A stretch of DNA of 64,000 bases from Bacteroidota bacterium (GTDB lineage Bacteria; Bacteroidota; Bacteroidia; Bacteroidales; Prolixibacteraceae): positions 1 through 64,000 of the forward strand of contig JAUYMU010000012.1 in NCBI GenBank assembly GCA_030698405.1, in the 5' to 3' direction. How positions within the stretch are numbered: position 1 is the stretch's first letter; each line of letters starts with the position of its first letter. Below are positions 51,297-60,259 of the stretch, one piece after another. A model generated the notes under the pieces. It was not told the DNA's origin and ran no database searches. It saw nothing but the letters and a program-made list of their open reading frames with translations. Both the position numbers and the translations under genes were made by a program.

Positions 51297-51812
51297 TTAA
51301 CAGTTTATTTGTTCCAGAACATCGTCCACCAGTTTCATCCGGTTCCGGTTGTTTTCAATCATGGCCTCAATTACTTCTTTGTTAGAAATATTCTCTCTCA
51401 GATCGTTTTTTAACGACATATACATGGTTTCCAGTTCGTTCAAATCACCTTCAATTTCCGATTTCAGTTCAGGATAAACCTGGTAGCATTTCTGTATTTC
51501 AGCCAGTTTTCCTGAAACTTCCTGCGCGTAAAAAGCTTCGGCCTCCATCAATTCAAGAACATCAGGATCAACCTGTACAGCTTTTGCAGTTTGCGCCTTC
51601 TCCGAAAATTTCACCTGATACAATATTGTGGGAATTAATGCCATAACAGCCAGCACAGCAGCAACTTTCATCCAGCCGAATTTTCTGATTTTCTGCTTGG
51701 GTGTTTCATTCAGTTTGTTGCTGATGGCGTCCCACATCTTGTCCGAGGGTTCCATGTTGTCAAACTCGTGGCGGTTCTCATTTACAAACGATTCCAATCT
51801 ATCCTGTTTCAT
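51297..51812 (-). CDS. Anti-sigma factor-like single-pass membrane protein
   Basis: A 171-residue protein. The N-terminal 40 residues are cytoplasmic (FVNENRHEFDNMEPSDKMWDAIS), one transmembrane segment lies at about 46-63 (WMKVAAVLAVMALIPTILY), and an extracytoplasmic helical domain (about 75-171) with acidic coiled-coil character follows. It overlaps the sigma gene by 4 bp, the standard arrangement of sigma/anti-sigma pairs. There is no zinc-binding ZAS motif (HxxxCxxC), so the sigma-binding mode is unlike RsrA-type factors. Role inferred from context. Confidence 0.82.
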   Translation of the reverse strand: MKQDRLESFVNENRHEFDNMEPSDKMWDAISNKLNETPKQKIRKFGWMKVAAVLAVMALIPTILYQVKFSEKAQTAKAVQVDPDVLELMEAEAFYAQEVSGKLAEIQKCYQVYPELKSEIEGDLNELETMYMSLKNDLRENISNKEVIEAMIENNRNRMKLVDDVLEQINC

Positions 51813-52360
51813 ATCGCTCTTGATTTTGTTTGTTTCATTATTTCATAAACCTTGCGTTTCGCGCGCATATATTGTGTTTTGGAAGTCGATTCGGTGATGT
51901 TCAGTATTTGTGCGATTTCGGCGTGATCGTATCCTTCCAGCAGATAAAGTGAGAAAACAATCCGCCCACCTTCCGGAAGCAGACTCATCGCTTCCCGTAT
52001 ATTTTCGGTGGTGTACAAAGCTTCTTCCGGTTCTTCTTCCGCAATTTCGAAACGATTCATTTCATCGAAATAGCGCAATTCCAGTTTCCGTTTATTTAGC
52101 GCGTTGATGCAGGTATGAACTGTAATTGTCTTCAGCCATGTTCCAAAACTTGATTCATTTCTGAAGGTTTCCAGCTTCTGAAACGCCAGGACAAAAGTTT
52201 CCTGCAACATATCTTCAGCATCCTCGCGGTTGTTCATCATGCGGAAACACACGTTGAACATCGCTTTGGAATACAACTGATAAAGCTGGTAGCGGGCTTT
52301 GTTGCTGCCTTTTATGCTTTCGGCTATCAAATCCTGATGTATGAATGCTGACTGACTCAA
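51809..52360 (-). CDS. ECF-type RNA polymerase sigma factor
   Basis: A 183-residue sigma-70 family factor. Region 2 covers about residues 20-90 (YSKAMFNVCFRMMNNREDAEDMLQETFVLAFQKLETFRNESSFGTWLKTI), region 4 about 122-175 (LPEGGRIVFSLYLLEGYDHAEIAQILNITESTSKTQYMRAKRKVYEIM). There is no region 1 or 3. It is encoded with its anti-sigma factor and a periplasmic beta-helix protein. Its own upstream region has TGCAACC-N16-GTC, which suggests autoregulation. Confidence 0.93.
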   Translation of the reverse strand: MSQSAFIHQDLIAESIKGSNKARYQLYQLYSKAMFNVCFRMMNNREDAEDMLQETFVLAFQKLETFRNESSFGTWLKTITVHTCINALNKRKLELRYFDEMNRFEIAEEEPEEALYTTENIREAMSLLPEGGRIVFSLYLLEGYDHAEIAQILNITESTSKTQYMRAKRKVYEIMKQTKSRAI

Positions 52361-52383
52361 ATTATTTAGATTTCAGTTTCAGT

Positions 52384-52409
52384 GACAATGTTTTTTCGTA
52401 AGGGTTGCA
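52384..52409 (-). promoter_or_regulatory. Candidate autoregulatory ECF promoter TGCAACC-N16-GTC
   Basis: Minus-strand TGCAACC (52403-52409) and GTC (52384-52386) with a 16-base spacer, 24 bp upstream of the sigma gene start. The same element precedes the DUF2807 lipoprotein gene at 47794. Confidence 0.65.
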
Positions 52410-52486
52410 ATTGTGTAATCCTTTTCCTGATTTTTAATTTTCCGGAACAAATTTGGAAAAATATTTCTGAATGAGCGGCATATAAA

Positions 52487-52522
52487 AAGGACCACCAAAG
52501 TTATACGAACTTTGATGATCCT
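52487..52522 (-). terminator. Terminator of the former tldD/tldE transcript
   Basis: On the minus strand AGGATCATCAAAGTT pairs with AACTTTGGTGGTCCT (two U-G pairs) around a short loop, followed by TTTTTATATG. It lies about 40 bp past the last codon of the pseudogene. Confidence 0.75.
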
Positions 52523-52562
52523 GATTAATTGACAATATGAGATGCAGTGGTCGGTGAGAATG

Positions 52563-53488
52563 TCAAATCCCAGATATTACAACATCGTCGAATACCAAAC
52601 TTGGAACCATGAGGGAGCTGTAAATCCACGGGTCGTTGGCAACTTCCGTGAGCTTGTGCCAGAATTTGAGATGGTTGTCGGCCATGTTCATTTCTGCTAC
52701 ATTCTGAACAAATTTGCCTTTGTCGAATAGTTTACCAATGATACCAATCGAAAAATCACCGGTAGTAGAATTTGAGTTTCCTCCAATAAAGTCGGTGATT
52801 AAGATACACCGCCCCAAATCCTTTACAATTTCATCTACGCTGCGGGATCCGGGAGGCAAAATCAGATTTGAAATTGAACCGGAGGTTGGTTCCCAGCCCA
52901 ATTTCCGACTGTAATACCAGTCAACCAGAAACTCAGCCACTTTCTTGCCAATCATGGTACTGAAGGTGGATATTTTCTTGCGGTTAAAATCGACTTCCAT
53001 GCCATGACCAATGGCTTCGTGCAATAAAATTCATGTAACTCCCGGGCCAAGTACAACCGGTACTTCTCCGGCTGGTGGCTGAATGGCATCAAAAAGAGTC
53101 AGCGCATGTTCACCGCTTTGGTTGAAACTTTGTTAACGACCTCGTCGGTATAAAACGAAAAATCGCGGTGACCGCCCATGTTGTAAAATGACTGTTCACG
53201 TTTGCCGTTTCTTTCGGCTACCACCGAAGCATAAACATTACCGGTTTTAAGTTTGTTGAATGAAGTGGCCACCGGGGCAGCGTTCATGTTGCACAAGGTT
53301 GAAGCGGTTGCTGCAGCCGACAACATTGATTCGGGAGTAAGTTCCTGGGTAAAACCGTATCCTATCTGGTCGCCTTTTACCGCGCGGATTCCAACTCCCA
53401 GTGAGATATTGCCATAAGACCGGTTCACTTTACCATCTTCAAGTCCGAGGTAATTCGAAACCGAGTATTGCAAATTAATTTTTTTCAA
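52563..53488 (-). pseudogene. Broken TldD/TldE-family metalloprotease gene
   Basis: The minus strand encodes recognisable pieces of a TldD-type protease: GLEDGKVNRSYGNISLGVGIRAVKGDQIGYGFTQEL (N-terminal domain), then after a frameshift near 53100 ALTLFDAIQPPAGEVPVVLGPG, then an in-frame TGA at about 53032 where the family has Trp, then LLHEAIGHGMEVDFNRKK with the zinc motif HEAIGH. After about 20 more residues the sequence changes to YYSRKLGWEPTSGS...FIGGNSNSTTGDFSIGI, which resembles the C-terminal half of TldE/PmbA rather than TldD. So the gene is N-terminally truncated, frame-broken, and perhaps a tldD-tldE deletion fusion. The 5' side abuts the divergent isomerase gene. Confidence 0.82.
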
Positions 53489-53547
53489 TTTGTATTCTCC
53501 ACTGGAACAAAATTCAATGTTTTGTTTCAGAAGTGGTTTTTTGAACT

Positions 53548-53555
53548 TACTTTTG
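53548..53555 (+). promoter_or_regulatory. Promoter -7 box TACTTTTG of the isomerase gene
   Basis: TACTTTTG fits TAnnTTTG; a TTG at 53522-53524 lies 23 bases upstream, slightly long for a -33 box. The ATG follows 50 bases downstream. Confidence 0.45.
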
Positions 53556-53605
53556 TTGAAATTTCAACATACAACAAACAATCACAATCAATTAAATTTT
53601 CAATC

Positions 53606-54472
53606 ATGAGTTTAAAATTAAATGTTAAAAAGTCATTAACAGTCATTGCACTGGCCATTTTTGTTGCCGGTGGAATCGTTTCATGTACACCTGCCAAACC
53701 TGCCAAAGAAATTGGTTTACAGTTATGGTCAGTTAAAGACGACATGAAAACCGATGCAAAAGGTACCATCGAAAAAGTTGGCGCTATGGGTTACTCGTTT
53801 GTGGAGGCTGCCGGTTATGGCGATGCTAAATTCTACGGAATGGAGCCTGTTGATTTCAAAGCTTTGGTGGAAGCCAATGGTATGAAATTCCTGGCTTCAC
53901 ATTGCGGACAGGCTGTTCCTGATTCAGCTGGCTGGGAAGCTTCGATGGCATGGTGGGACACTTGTATTGCTGCCCACAAAACTGCTGGAGTAAGTTACAT
54001 TGTTCAGCCTTTTATGGACAATGTTGGCTATGAAAGCCTTGCAGGAGTCCAGCGCTATTGCGACTATTTCAATGCAATTGGCGAAAAATGCAATGCCGCC
54101 GGAATTCGTTTCGGATACCACAACCACGATGGAGAATTCAAAGAAGTGGAAGGCCAGATCATTTATGATTATATGCTTCAAAATACCGATCCTGCAAAAG
54201 TGATGTTTCAGCTCGATTTATTTTGGATTACTGAAGGTGGTAAAAACGCAGTTGATTATTTCAACGCTTATCCGGGTCGTTTCGAATTGTGGCATGTAAA
54301 AGACAAAGCTGAAGTTGGCGCCGGTCCGATGGATTTCAAACCAATTTTCGAAAATGCAGCATTATCAGGAATGAAAAAAATTATCGTTGAAGTGGAGGAA
54401 TACAATTTCGCCCCAATTGAAAGCGTTCAGAAATCATTGGAATTTCTGCAAAATGCTGAATACGTAAAATAA
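53606..54472 (+). CDS. Sugar phosphate isomerase/epimerase-like lipoprotein
   Basis: A 288-residue protein. The signal peptide ends GGIVSC (lipobox Cys about 26). The rest is a xylose-isomerase-like TIM barrel (EIGLQLWSVKDDMKTDAKGTIEKV, SHCGQ, GIRFGYHNHDGEFKEV with metal-binding His-Asn-His, MFQLDLFWITEGG, WHVKDKA, IIVEVEEYNF). Such exported TIM barrels are frequent in Bacteroidota glycan clusters; the substrate is unknown. I start at ATG 53606; the longer frame upstream covers the promoter. A strong terminator follows. Confidence 0.88.
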   Translation: MSLKLNVKKSLTVIALAIFVAGGIVSCTPAKPAKEIGLQLWSVKDDMKTDAKGTIEKVGAMGYSFVEAAGYGDAKFYGMEPVDFKALVEANGMKFLASHCGQAVPDSAGWEASMAWWDTCIAAHKTAGVSYIVQPFMDNVGYESLAGVQRYCDYFNAIGEKCNAAGIRFGYHNHDGEFKEVEGQIIYDYMLQNTDPAKVMFQLDLFWITEGGKNAVDYFNAYPGRFELWHVKDKAEVGAGPMDFKPIFENAALSGMKKIIVEVEEYNFAPIESVQKSLEFLQNAEYVK

Positions 54473-54492
54473 CCCGTATTCAAATTCAATAG

Positions 54493-54528
54493 AAAAACCG
54501 TTTCAGAACCAAATCTGAAACGGTTTTT
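54493..54528 (+). terminator. Intrinsic terminator after the isomerase gene
   Basis: AAAAACCGTTTCAGA pairs exactly with TCTGAAACGGTTTTT around a 6-base loop and continues into a T run. The rest of the gap to 54766 shows no gene. Confidence 0.9.
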
Positions 54529-54766
54529 TTTATGTGCATATTCAACTATATCGGTTGACAATCACCCCCAATGTTCATTTCCCCAAAATAATGTTCCCGT
54601 GTGCGGTACAAATCCATTTTAAAATCAATATAATTTTGAAACTAATTTATTAGGAATGACTCTGTATGGCAGTAATATTTGAAGATGATTAATATAATTT
54701 ATGCCCTGAATCGCTGGAGATTCATTAGCCTTTTGGTGCCAATGTTTTAAATGATATGCCAGTCGT

Positions 54767-55636
54767 TTATCTATGGCGGTATTCTCTAGGCGACATGCTC
54801 ATAACTTTTCTGAATTGCCGCGAGAAGTAAAACTGGTCCTCAAATCCCATTTCACGGGCAACATCGGCAATCATCCAACCCGAATTGTCGAGTAGCCGGC
54901 AGGCGCGCTGAATTTTAAGCTGAATAAAATAATCGATGGGCGAATGTCCTGTACGAGATAAAAATAGTCGTGAAAAATGTGATGATGATAGGTTAACATT
55001 TTTGGCTAATTCTTCCAGGCTAAATTTTTTGCTGATATTTTCGAGCATATAATTTATGCTAAGACTTGCCGGATCGTTTTCGCCCGATTCTTTAATCAGC
55101 CTGAAATGACTTAAATGGGTGAACGAAGCCAGTAAAAGTGGCAGACACAGATTCACATATTCCAGTGTTTCGATGCTGAACCCGCGGTCGAGATTGCGGA
55201 ATAACTCTGAAAATAAATCGACCCGGTCGGCTATTCGCGAAGTTTTTCCACGTTCAATGGCTATTGGCTGACAAGCAAACCGAGAATAAATGCCTGATTT
55301 ATTTCCTGCAAAATGGATCCAGTAAATAGACCATGGATTTTGTAGGTCGGCCGCATACGAATGAGGAACACCTGCCGGAATTAGGAAAAAATGGTCGGCT
55401 GCAAGTCGGTATTCTTGCTTGTTTATCGTTATTATCCCCTGTCCTTCAATGGCATAGATGAGAATTGTTTGTTCGACACCTTTTTTCCTTTTGCGAAAGT
55501 GATGCCTTGCGTTTGGGTAGTATCCAATATCTGTAATAAACAAATCGCTGCAAAATGGATTCTTTTCGATAAGCAGTAAAATACGGTCAGGTATCACATA
55601 ACTTAACTGGCCGGGAAATCCGTCTTGTTTTTTCAT
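54767..55636 (-). CDS. AraC family transcriptional regulator
   Basis: A 289-residue regulator. The N-terminal cupin-like sugar-sensing domain spans about 15-165 (GYYPNARHHFRKRKKGVEQTILIYAIEGQGIITI, FFLIPAGVPHSYAADLQNPWSIYWIHFAG). The C-terminal double helix-turn-helix covers about 190-289 (SLEELAKNVNLSSSHFSRLFLSRTGHSPIDYFIQLKIQRACRLL, DVAREMGFEDQFYFSRQFRKVMSMSPREYR). It is transcribed divergently from the sugar symporter, so it probably controls that operon in response to its sugar. Confidence 0.93.
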   Translation of the reverse strand: MKKQDGFPGQLSYVIPDRILLLIEKNPFCSDLFITDIGYYPNARHHFRKRKKGVEQTILIYAIEGQGIITINKQEYRLAADHFFLIPAGVPHSYAADLQNPWSIYWIHFAGNKSGIYSRFACQPIAIERGKTSRIADRVDLFSELFRNLDRGFSIETLEYVNLCLPLLLASFTHLSHFRLIKESGENDPASLSINYMLENISKKFSLEELAKNVNLSSSHFSRLFLSRTGHSPIDYFIQLKIQRACRLLDNSGWMIADVAREMGFEDQFYFSRQFRKVMSMSPREYRHR

Positions 55637-55822
55637 TCTATAAATGTCTTAATTGTGTATAAAATTGATGTTTTATTCTTGAATGAAATGTTTGTTCCAG
55701 ACACAAATATAATTTATTTAAGCTGTTATGAATTTATTTTGATGAACTGTTGAATAGTATGATTTGGTAATATCATCCATATTTTGGTGAAATTGTTCAT
55801 TTTAATAAGCCAAAAAGAATTC

Positions 55823-55830
55823 TATTTTTG
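55823..55830 (+). promoter_or_regulatory. Promoter -7 box TATTTTTG of the sugar cluster
   Basis: TATTTTTG fits TAnnTTTG and lies about 22 bases before the GTG start proposed for the symporter. It makes the in-frame TTG at 55828 an unlikely start. Coordinates may be off by one base. The 55637-55822 stretch between the divergent genes would hold the AraC operator, but I see no obvious direct repeat. Confidence 0.5.
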
Positions 55831-55851
55831 TTTCAACTAAATTCTGAACTT

Positions 55852-57264
55852 GTGAGCAAATTGAATTTAAACCGACAATTTATTCTGGGCATCACAATGG
55901 TATCTGCCATGGGCGGATTACTTTTTGGCTACGACTGGGTAGTTATTGGGGGCGCCAAACCTTTTTACGAGCGTTTTTTCGATATCGCAAATTCGCCGCA
56001 TCTGCAAGGCTGGGCGATGAGCAGTGCGCTGATCGGCTGCTTGTTTGGCGCCATGATCTCAGGCTACCTCTCCGACCGTTTTGGCCGTAAAACTCCCTTA
56101 ATTATAGCTGCGGCTTTGTTTACCATTTCGGCCATTGGAACAGGGGCAGTTGATCAGTTTACGCCTTTCATCATTTTTCGTTTGGTTGGTGGTCTTGGAA
56201 TCGGATTGGCTTCAGCCATTTCGCCCATGTACATTGCCGAAATTTCGCCTGCAAAAATGCGCGGACGCTTAGTTTCCATTAATCAGTTAACTATTGTGAT
56301 CGGTATTTTAGCCGCGCAAATCATTAATTTCCTGATTGCCGATAAAGTTTCGGAAGGTGTTTCCGACCTGGAAATCGTTCAGTCGTGGAACGGACAAATG
56401 GGATGGCGTTGGATGTTTTGGGCAGAAACGCTGCCTGCTTCCGCTTTTTTTGTGCTCGCATTTTTCATTCCTGAAAGTCCCCGCTTCCTGGCTAAATCAG
56501 GCAAATCGGAAGCCGCATTTTCTATTCTGAAACGAATTGGCGGACACGATTATGCCCTTCAGGAGCAAAAGGAAATTGCTGAAACGTTGCACGGAACAGA
56601 TTCGAAAATTGACTGGAAATCGCTGAAATCGAAAAAAGTACGACCAGTACTGGTTTTGGGAATTGTGTTGGCTGTATTTCAGCAATGGTGCGGCATCAAC
56701 GTAATTTTCAATTATGCCGAAGAAATTTTTACTTCAGCCGGATATTCTGTGGGCGACATGCTTTTCAATATTGTGATTACCGGAACGGTGAACCTGATTT
56801 TCACCCTTTTGGCCATGCGAATGGTCGATAGCTGGGGTCGGCGCAAATTAATGCTTCTCGGTTCAATCGGACTGGCGCTCATTTATTTTATGCTTGGAAC
56901 AAGTTACTTTTTCGAACTGAAAGGTCTGGCCATTCTGGTTTTGGTGATGCTTGCAATTGCCACTTATGCCATGACCCTGGCTCCGATAACCTGGGTTGTG
57001 TTGTCCGAAATATTTCCGAATAAAATTCGCGGGGCAGCCATGGCTTTGGCAACCACTGCTTTATGGAGTGCCTGCTTTGTGCTAACCTATACATTTCCAA
57101 TCCTGAATAAATTGCTGGATGCCAGCGGAACTTTCTGGCTCTACGGATTTATCTGCCTGTCGGGCTTTCTGTTTATCCTGAAAAAACTTCCTGAGACCAA
57201 AGGAAAATCGCTGGAAGAAATTGAAAAAAGTAGCCTCCCCAACCCCTCCGAAGGAGGGGCTTAA
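55852..57264 (+). CDS. MFS sugar:proton symporter (XylE/GalP-like)
   Basis: About 470 residues with 12 transmembrane segments. Sugar-porter signatures are present: GYDWVVIGGAKPFYE (TM1), YLSDRFGRKTPL, RLVGGLGIGLASAISPMYIAEISPAKMRGRLVSINQ, PESPRFLAKSGK, QQWCGINVIFNYAEEIF (QQ-x-GIN sugar site) and PETKGKSLEEIE. Xylose, galactose or rhamnose-type sugars are candidates. GTG 55852 is chosen as start. The last eight residues (LPNPSEGGA) come from a GC-rich palindromic repeat that also supplies the end of the gene. Confidence 0.9.
   Translation: MSKLNLNRQFILGITMVSAMGGLLFGYDWVVIGGAKPFYERFFDIANSPHLQGWAMSSALIGCLFGAMISGYLSDRFGRKTPLIIAAALFTISAIGTGAVDQFTPFIIFRLVGGLGIGLASAISPMYIAEISPAKMRGRLVSINQLTIVIGILAAQIINFLIADKVSEGVSDLEIVQSWNGQMGWRWMFWAETLPASAFFVLAFFIPESPRFLAKSGKSEAAFSILKRIGGHDYALQEQKEIAETLHGTDSKIDWKSLKSKKVRPVLVLGIVLAVFQQWCGINVIFNYAEEIFTSAGYSVGDMLFNIVITGTVNLIFTLLAMRMVDSWGRRKLMLLGSIGLALIYFMLGTSYFFELKGLAILVLVMLAIATYAMTLAPITWVVLSEIFPNKIRGAAMALATTALWSACFVLTYTFPILNKLLDASGTFWLYGFICLSGFLFILKKLPETKGKSLEEIEKSSLPNPSEGGA
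57231..57262. repeat. Palindromic repeat forming the symporter C-terminus
   Basis: GCCTCCCCAACCCCTCC and the following GAAGGAGGGGC form a hairpin element. The symporter frame runs through it and stops at the TAA immediately behind. Confidence 0.8.
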
Positions 57265-57387
57265 AAAGGCCTTCGGTGAGTATTTTATTTGCCAACTTAT
57301 ATTTTTCAGAAATGATTGCAACACGTAATAATTATAAGATTTGTAGGTACTGATATTGAAAATCAACTTATAACAAGGCGCCTTAAG

Positions 57388-57417
57388 CCTCCCCTTCGGG
57401 GAGGTTTGGAGGGGCTT
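57388..57417. repeat. Palindromic GC-rich repeat between symporter and GH2 gene
   Basis: CCTCCCCTTCGGGGAGG followed by TTTGGAGGGGCTT, the same family as the element at 57231 but in inverted sense, 13 bp before the GH2 start. The two elements flank the 166-bp gap and could pair with each other in the transcript. Confidence 0.75.
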
Positions 57418-57430
57418 CTAAATACAACTT

Positions 57431-60259
57431 ATGAAAACCAAATTAATTCTGATCGCTATTCTGTCAGTTTTGTTATTTTCCTGCCAAAAACCTGCAATTC
57501 AGCAAAAAATTGATCTTGCCGGAACCTGGCAATTTGCGATGGATCCTTCTGATAAAGGCATCCCAGAAGCCTGGTACAATCAGGTTTTGCCGGATAAGCT
57601 CATACTTCCCGGATCGCTGACAACGAACGGAAAAGGTGATGATGTCACGTTGACCACTCAATGGATTGGTCAGATTGTTGACAGTTCGTTTTATAAAAAA
57701 CCGAAATACGCCAAGTTTCGTGAGCCGGGAAACATCAAAATTCCGTTCTGGTTGCAGCCGGTGAAATATTACAAAGGCGCTGCGTGGTATCAGAAAGAAG
57801 TAACCATTCCTGAAGAATGGAACGGTCAGTTTGTAGGTTTGTTTCTCGAACGCTGCCACTGGGAAAGCCGTTTGTGGGTTGACGACAAGGAAGTTGGTAT
57901 GCAAAATTCGCTGGGAACGCCACATCAATACGACCTGACCAATATCCTGACTCCCGGCAAACATCGCCTGACTTTGTGCATCGACAACCGTGTGAAAGAC
58001 TTTGATCCTGGCGTAAACTCGCACAGTATTTCAGACCACACCCAAAGCAACTGGAATGGGGCAGTGGGGCAACTGTATCTCGAAGCCCGACCAATGATGA
58101 AAATCCAAAATATTCAGGTTTTTCCTGATGTTCAGAATAAAAAGATAGCCGTAAAAGTCAAGGTTCAGAACCTGACAGGAAAAGCAACTTCTGCAAAACT
58201 GAATCTGCAAGTTACAGGAACTTCGCAGAAAAAATCAGCAGATTTTGAATTGAAGAAAGGTGAAAACGAACTGGAAATGAATCTCGGATTGGGTGCAGAT
58301 GTGAAACTTTGGAACGAATTTCATCCGAACGTTTATTCGTTGGAAGCCAGTTTAAAAGATAAAACTTCCGGGCAGACAGATATTTCAACCACGACCTTTG
58401 GAATGCGTGAGTTTAAGGTTTCAGGAAAGCAAATTTTGATAAACGGCCAACCAACATTTTTACGCGGAACTTTGGAATGCGCCATTTTCCCGAAAACAGG
58501 CTACCCTGCAACCGATCTGGCTGAATGGCTGCGGATTTTCAATGTTTGCCGTGCCCACGGGCTCAACCACATGCGTTTTCATTCGTGGTGCCCGCCAAAA
58601 GCCGCCTTCGATGCTGCTGACCAAACCGGTTTTTATCTTCAGGTGGAAGCTTCGTCGTGGGCCAACCAGTCAACCACTTTGGGTGACGGAAAACCATTCG
58701 ATAAATACCTCTATGAAGAAAGTGAACGTATGATGGCAGAATATGGTAACCATCCGTCCTTCTGCATGTTTGTTTATGGCAACGAACCGGGCGGGCCGAA
58801 TCAGCATCAATTTCTCACAGAATTCGTCAACTTCTGGAAGAACAAGGACAGCCGCCGCATTTACACTTCGGGAGCAGGCTGGCCAAACCTACCGGTTAAC
58901 GATTTTTTGAGCGATTCCAATCCGCGAATTCAGGGCTGGGGACAGGAATTGAAAAGCATTATTAACGGTGAAGCTCCTCGCACTAACTACGACTGGTCTG
59001 AATACGATGCCAAATTTCCGCAGCCAATTGTTAGTCACGAAATTGGCCAGTGGTGCGTGTATCCGAATTTCAAAGAAATTACCAAATACGATGGTGTGTT
59101 GAAAGCCCGCAACTTCGAACTTTTTCAGGAAACTTTGAAAGATCACGGCATGGAACAACTGGCCGACAGCTTTTTGCTGGCTTCGGGAAAATTGCAGGCG
59201 CTTTGCTACAAGGCCGACATTGAAGCAGCTTTGCGCACAAAAGATTTCGGCGGATTCCAGTTGCTCGATTTGCACGACTTTCCCGGACAGGGAACTGCTT
59301 TGGTGGGTGTGCTCGATCCGTTCTGGGGTGAAAAAGGATACATTTCTCCGGAAGAATACAAGCGTTTTTGCAATTCAACAGTACCGCTGGCGCGCATGAA
59401 AAAACTCATTTTTACCAATATCGAAACTTTTGAAGCAGAGGTAGAAGTGGCTCATTATGGCGATGGAGCAATTGCAGCCAGCATTCCTGAATGGAAGGTT
59501 ACCGATAAAACCGGTAAGCTGATTCAGTCTGGCAAATTTGCTCAAACCGATATTCCGTTGGGTAATGGATTTAAATTGGGAGATGTTTCGTTTCCGCTGT
59601 CGTCAATTACAACTCCTGAAATGCTTAAACTGGAAGTGACCGTGAATGGCCTGAGCAATAGTTGGGATTTCTGGGTATATCCGGCGGTGAAAGAAGCAAT
59701 TTCAGGAGAAGAAAACATTCGGGTGGTGCAGAAACTGGATGCCCAAACGGCACAGTTCCTGAAAAATGGTGGTTCTGTATTGTTAAACCTGAAAAAAGGA
59801 ACACTTTCAAAAGAAATGGGTGGTGACGTAAAAATCGGGTTCTCCAGTATTTTCTGGAACACGGCCTGGACCAAAGGACAAGCGCCGCACACGCTGGGCG
59901 TTTTGGTTAACCCGAACCACCCGGCTTTGGCAGATTTCCCGACCGAATACCACAGCAATTACCAGTGGTGGGATGCCATGAGTCATTCAGGAGCAATTAA
60001 CCTGACCAATTTCCCCGCTGATTTGAAACCCATTGTTCGGGTGATCGATGATTGGGTGACTAACCGTCCGCTGGCTTTGGTTTTCGAAGCCAAAGTTGGG
60101 AAGGGCAAACTACTTGTTTCAGGAATCGACTTAACTTCAGATTTGGACAAACGTCCCGAAGCACAACAATTGCTCTTCAGCCTGAAGAAATACATGGCTG
60201 TCGAAAAATTTAGCCCAAAAGTGGAAATAGAAACCCTATCCCTAACCCTTCTCCAATAG
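57431..60259 (+). CDS. Glycoside hydrolase family 2-type lipoprotein
   Basis: A 942-residue exported enzyme; lipoprotein signal ends LLFSCQK (Cys about 18). An N-terminal sugar-binding jelly roll (about 30-230: DLAGTWQFAMDP, GAAWYQKEVTIPEEWNGQFVGLFLERCHWESRLWVDDKEVG), an Ig-like sandwich (about 240-330) and a TIM barrel (about 335-640) with FVYGNEPGGPNQH, where the Glu is the expected acid/base. A plausible nucleophile Glu sits in PIVSHEIGQW. A C-terminal region (about 700-942) is extra. Substrate (beta-galactoside, -mannoside or other) cannot be fixed. The last residues are encoded by a repeat. Confidence 0.88.
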   Translation: MKTKLILIAILSVLLFSCQKPAIQQKIDLAGTWQFAMDPSDKGIPEAWYNQVLPDKLILPGSLTTNGKGDDVTLTTQWIGQIVDSSFYKKPKYAKFREPGNIKIPFWLQPVKYYKGAAWYQKEVTIPEEWNGQFVGLFLERCHWESRLWVDDKEVGMQNSLGTPHQYDLTNILTPGKHRLTLCIDNRVKDFDPGVNSHSISDHTQSNWNGAVGQLYLEARPMMKIQNIQVFPDVQNKKIAVKVKVQNLTGKATSAKLNLQVTGTSQKKSADFELKKGENELEMNLGLGADVKLWNEFHPNVYSLEASLKDKTSGQTDISTTTFGMREFKVSGKQILINGQPTFLRGTLECAIFPKTGYPATDLAEWLRIFNVCRAHGLNHMRFHSWCPPKAAFDAADQTGFYLQVEASSWANQSTTLGDGKPFDKYLYEESERMMAEYGNHPSFCMFVYGNEPGGPNQHQFLTEFVNFWKNKDSRRIYTSGAGWPNLPVNDFLSDSNPRIQGWGQELKSIINGEAPRTNYDWSEYDAKFPQPIVSHEIGQWCVYPNFKEITKYDGVLKARNFELFQETLKDHGMEQLADSFLLASGKLQALCYKADIEAALRTKDFGGFQLLDLHDFPGQGTALVGVLDPFWGEKGYISPEEYKRFCNSTVPLARMKKLIFTNIETFEAEVEVAHYGDGAIAASIPEWKVTDKTGKLIQSGKFAQTDIPLGNGFKLGDVSFPLSSITTPEMLKLEVTVNGLSNSWDFWVYPAVKEAISGEENIRVVQKLDAQTAQFLKNGGSVLLNLKKGTLSKEMGGDVKIGFSSIFWNTAWTKGQAPHTLGVLVNPNHPALADFPTEYHSNYQWWDAMSHSGAINLTNFPADLKPIVRVIDDWVTNRPLALVFEAKVGKGKLLVSGIDLTSDLDKRPEAQQLLFSLKKYMAVEKFSPKVEIETLSLTLLQ

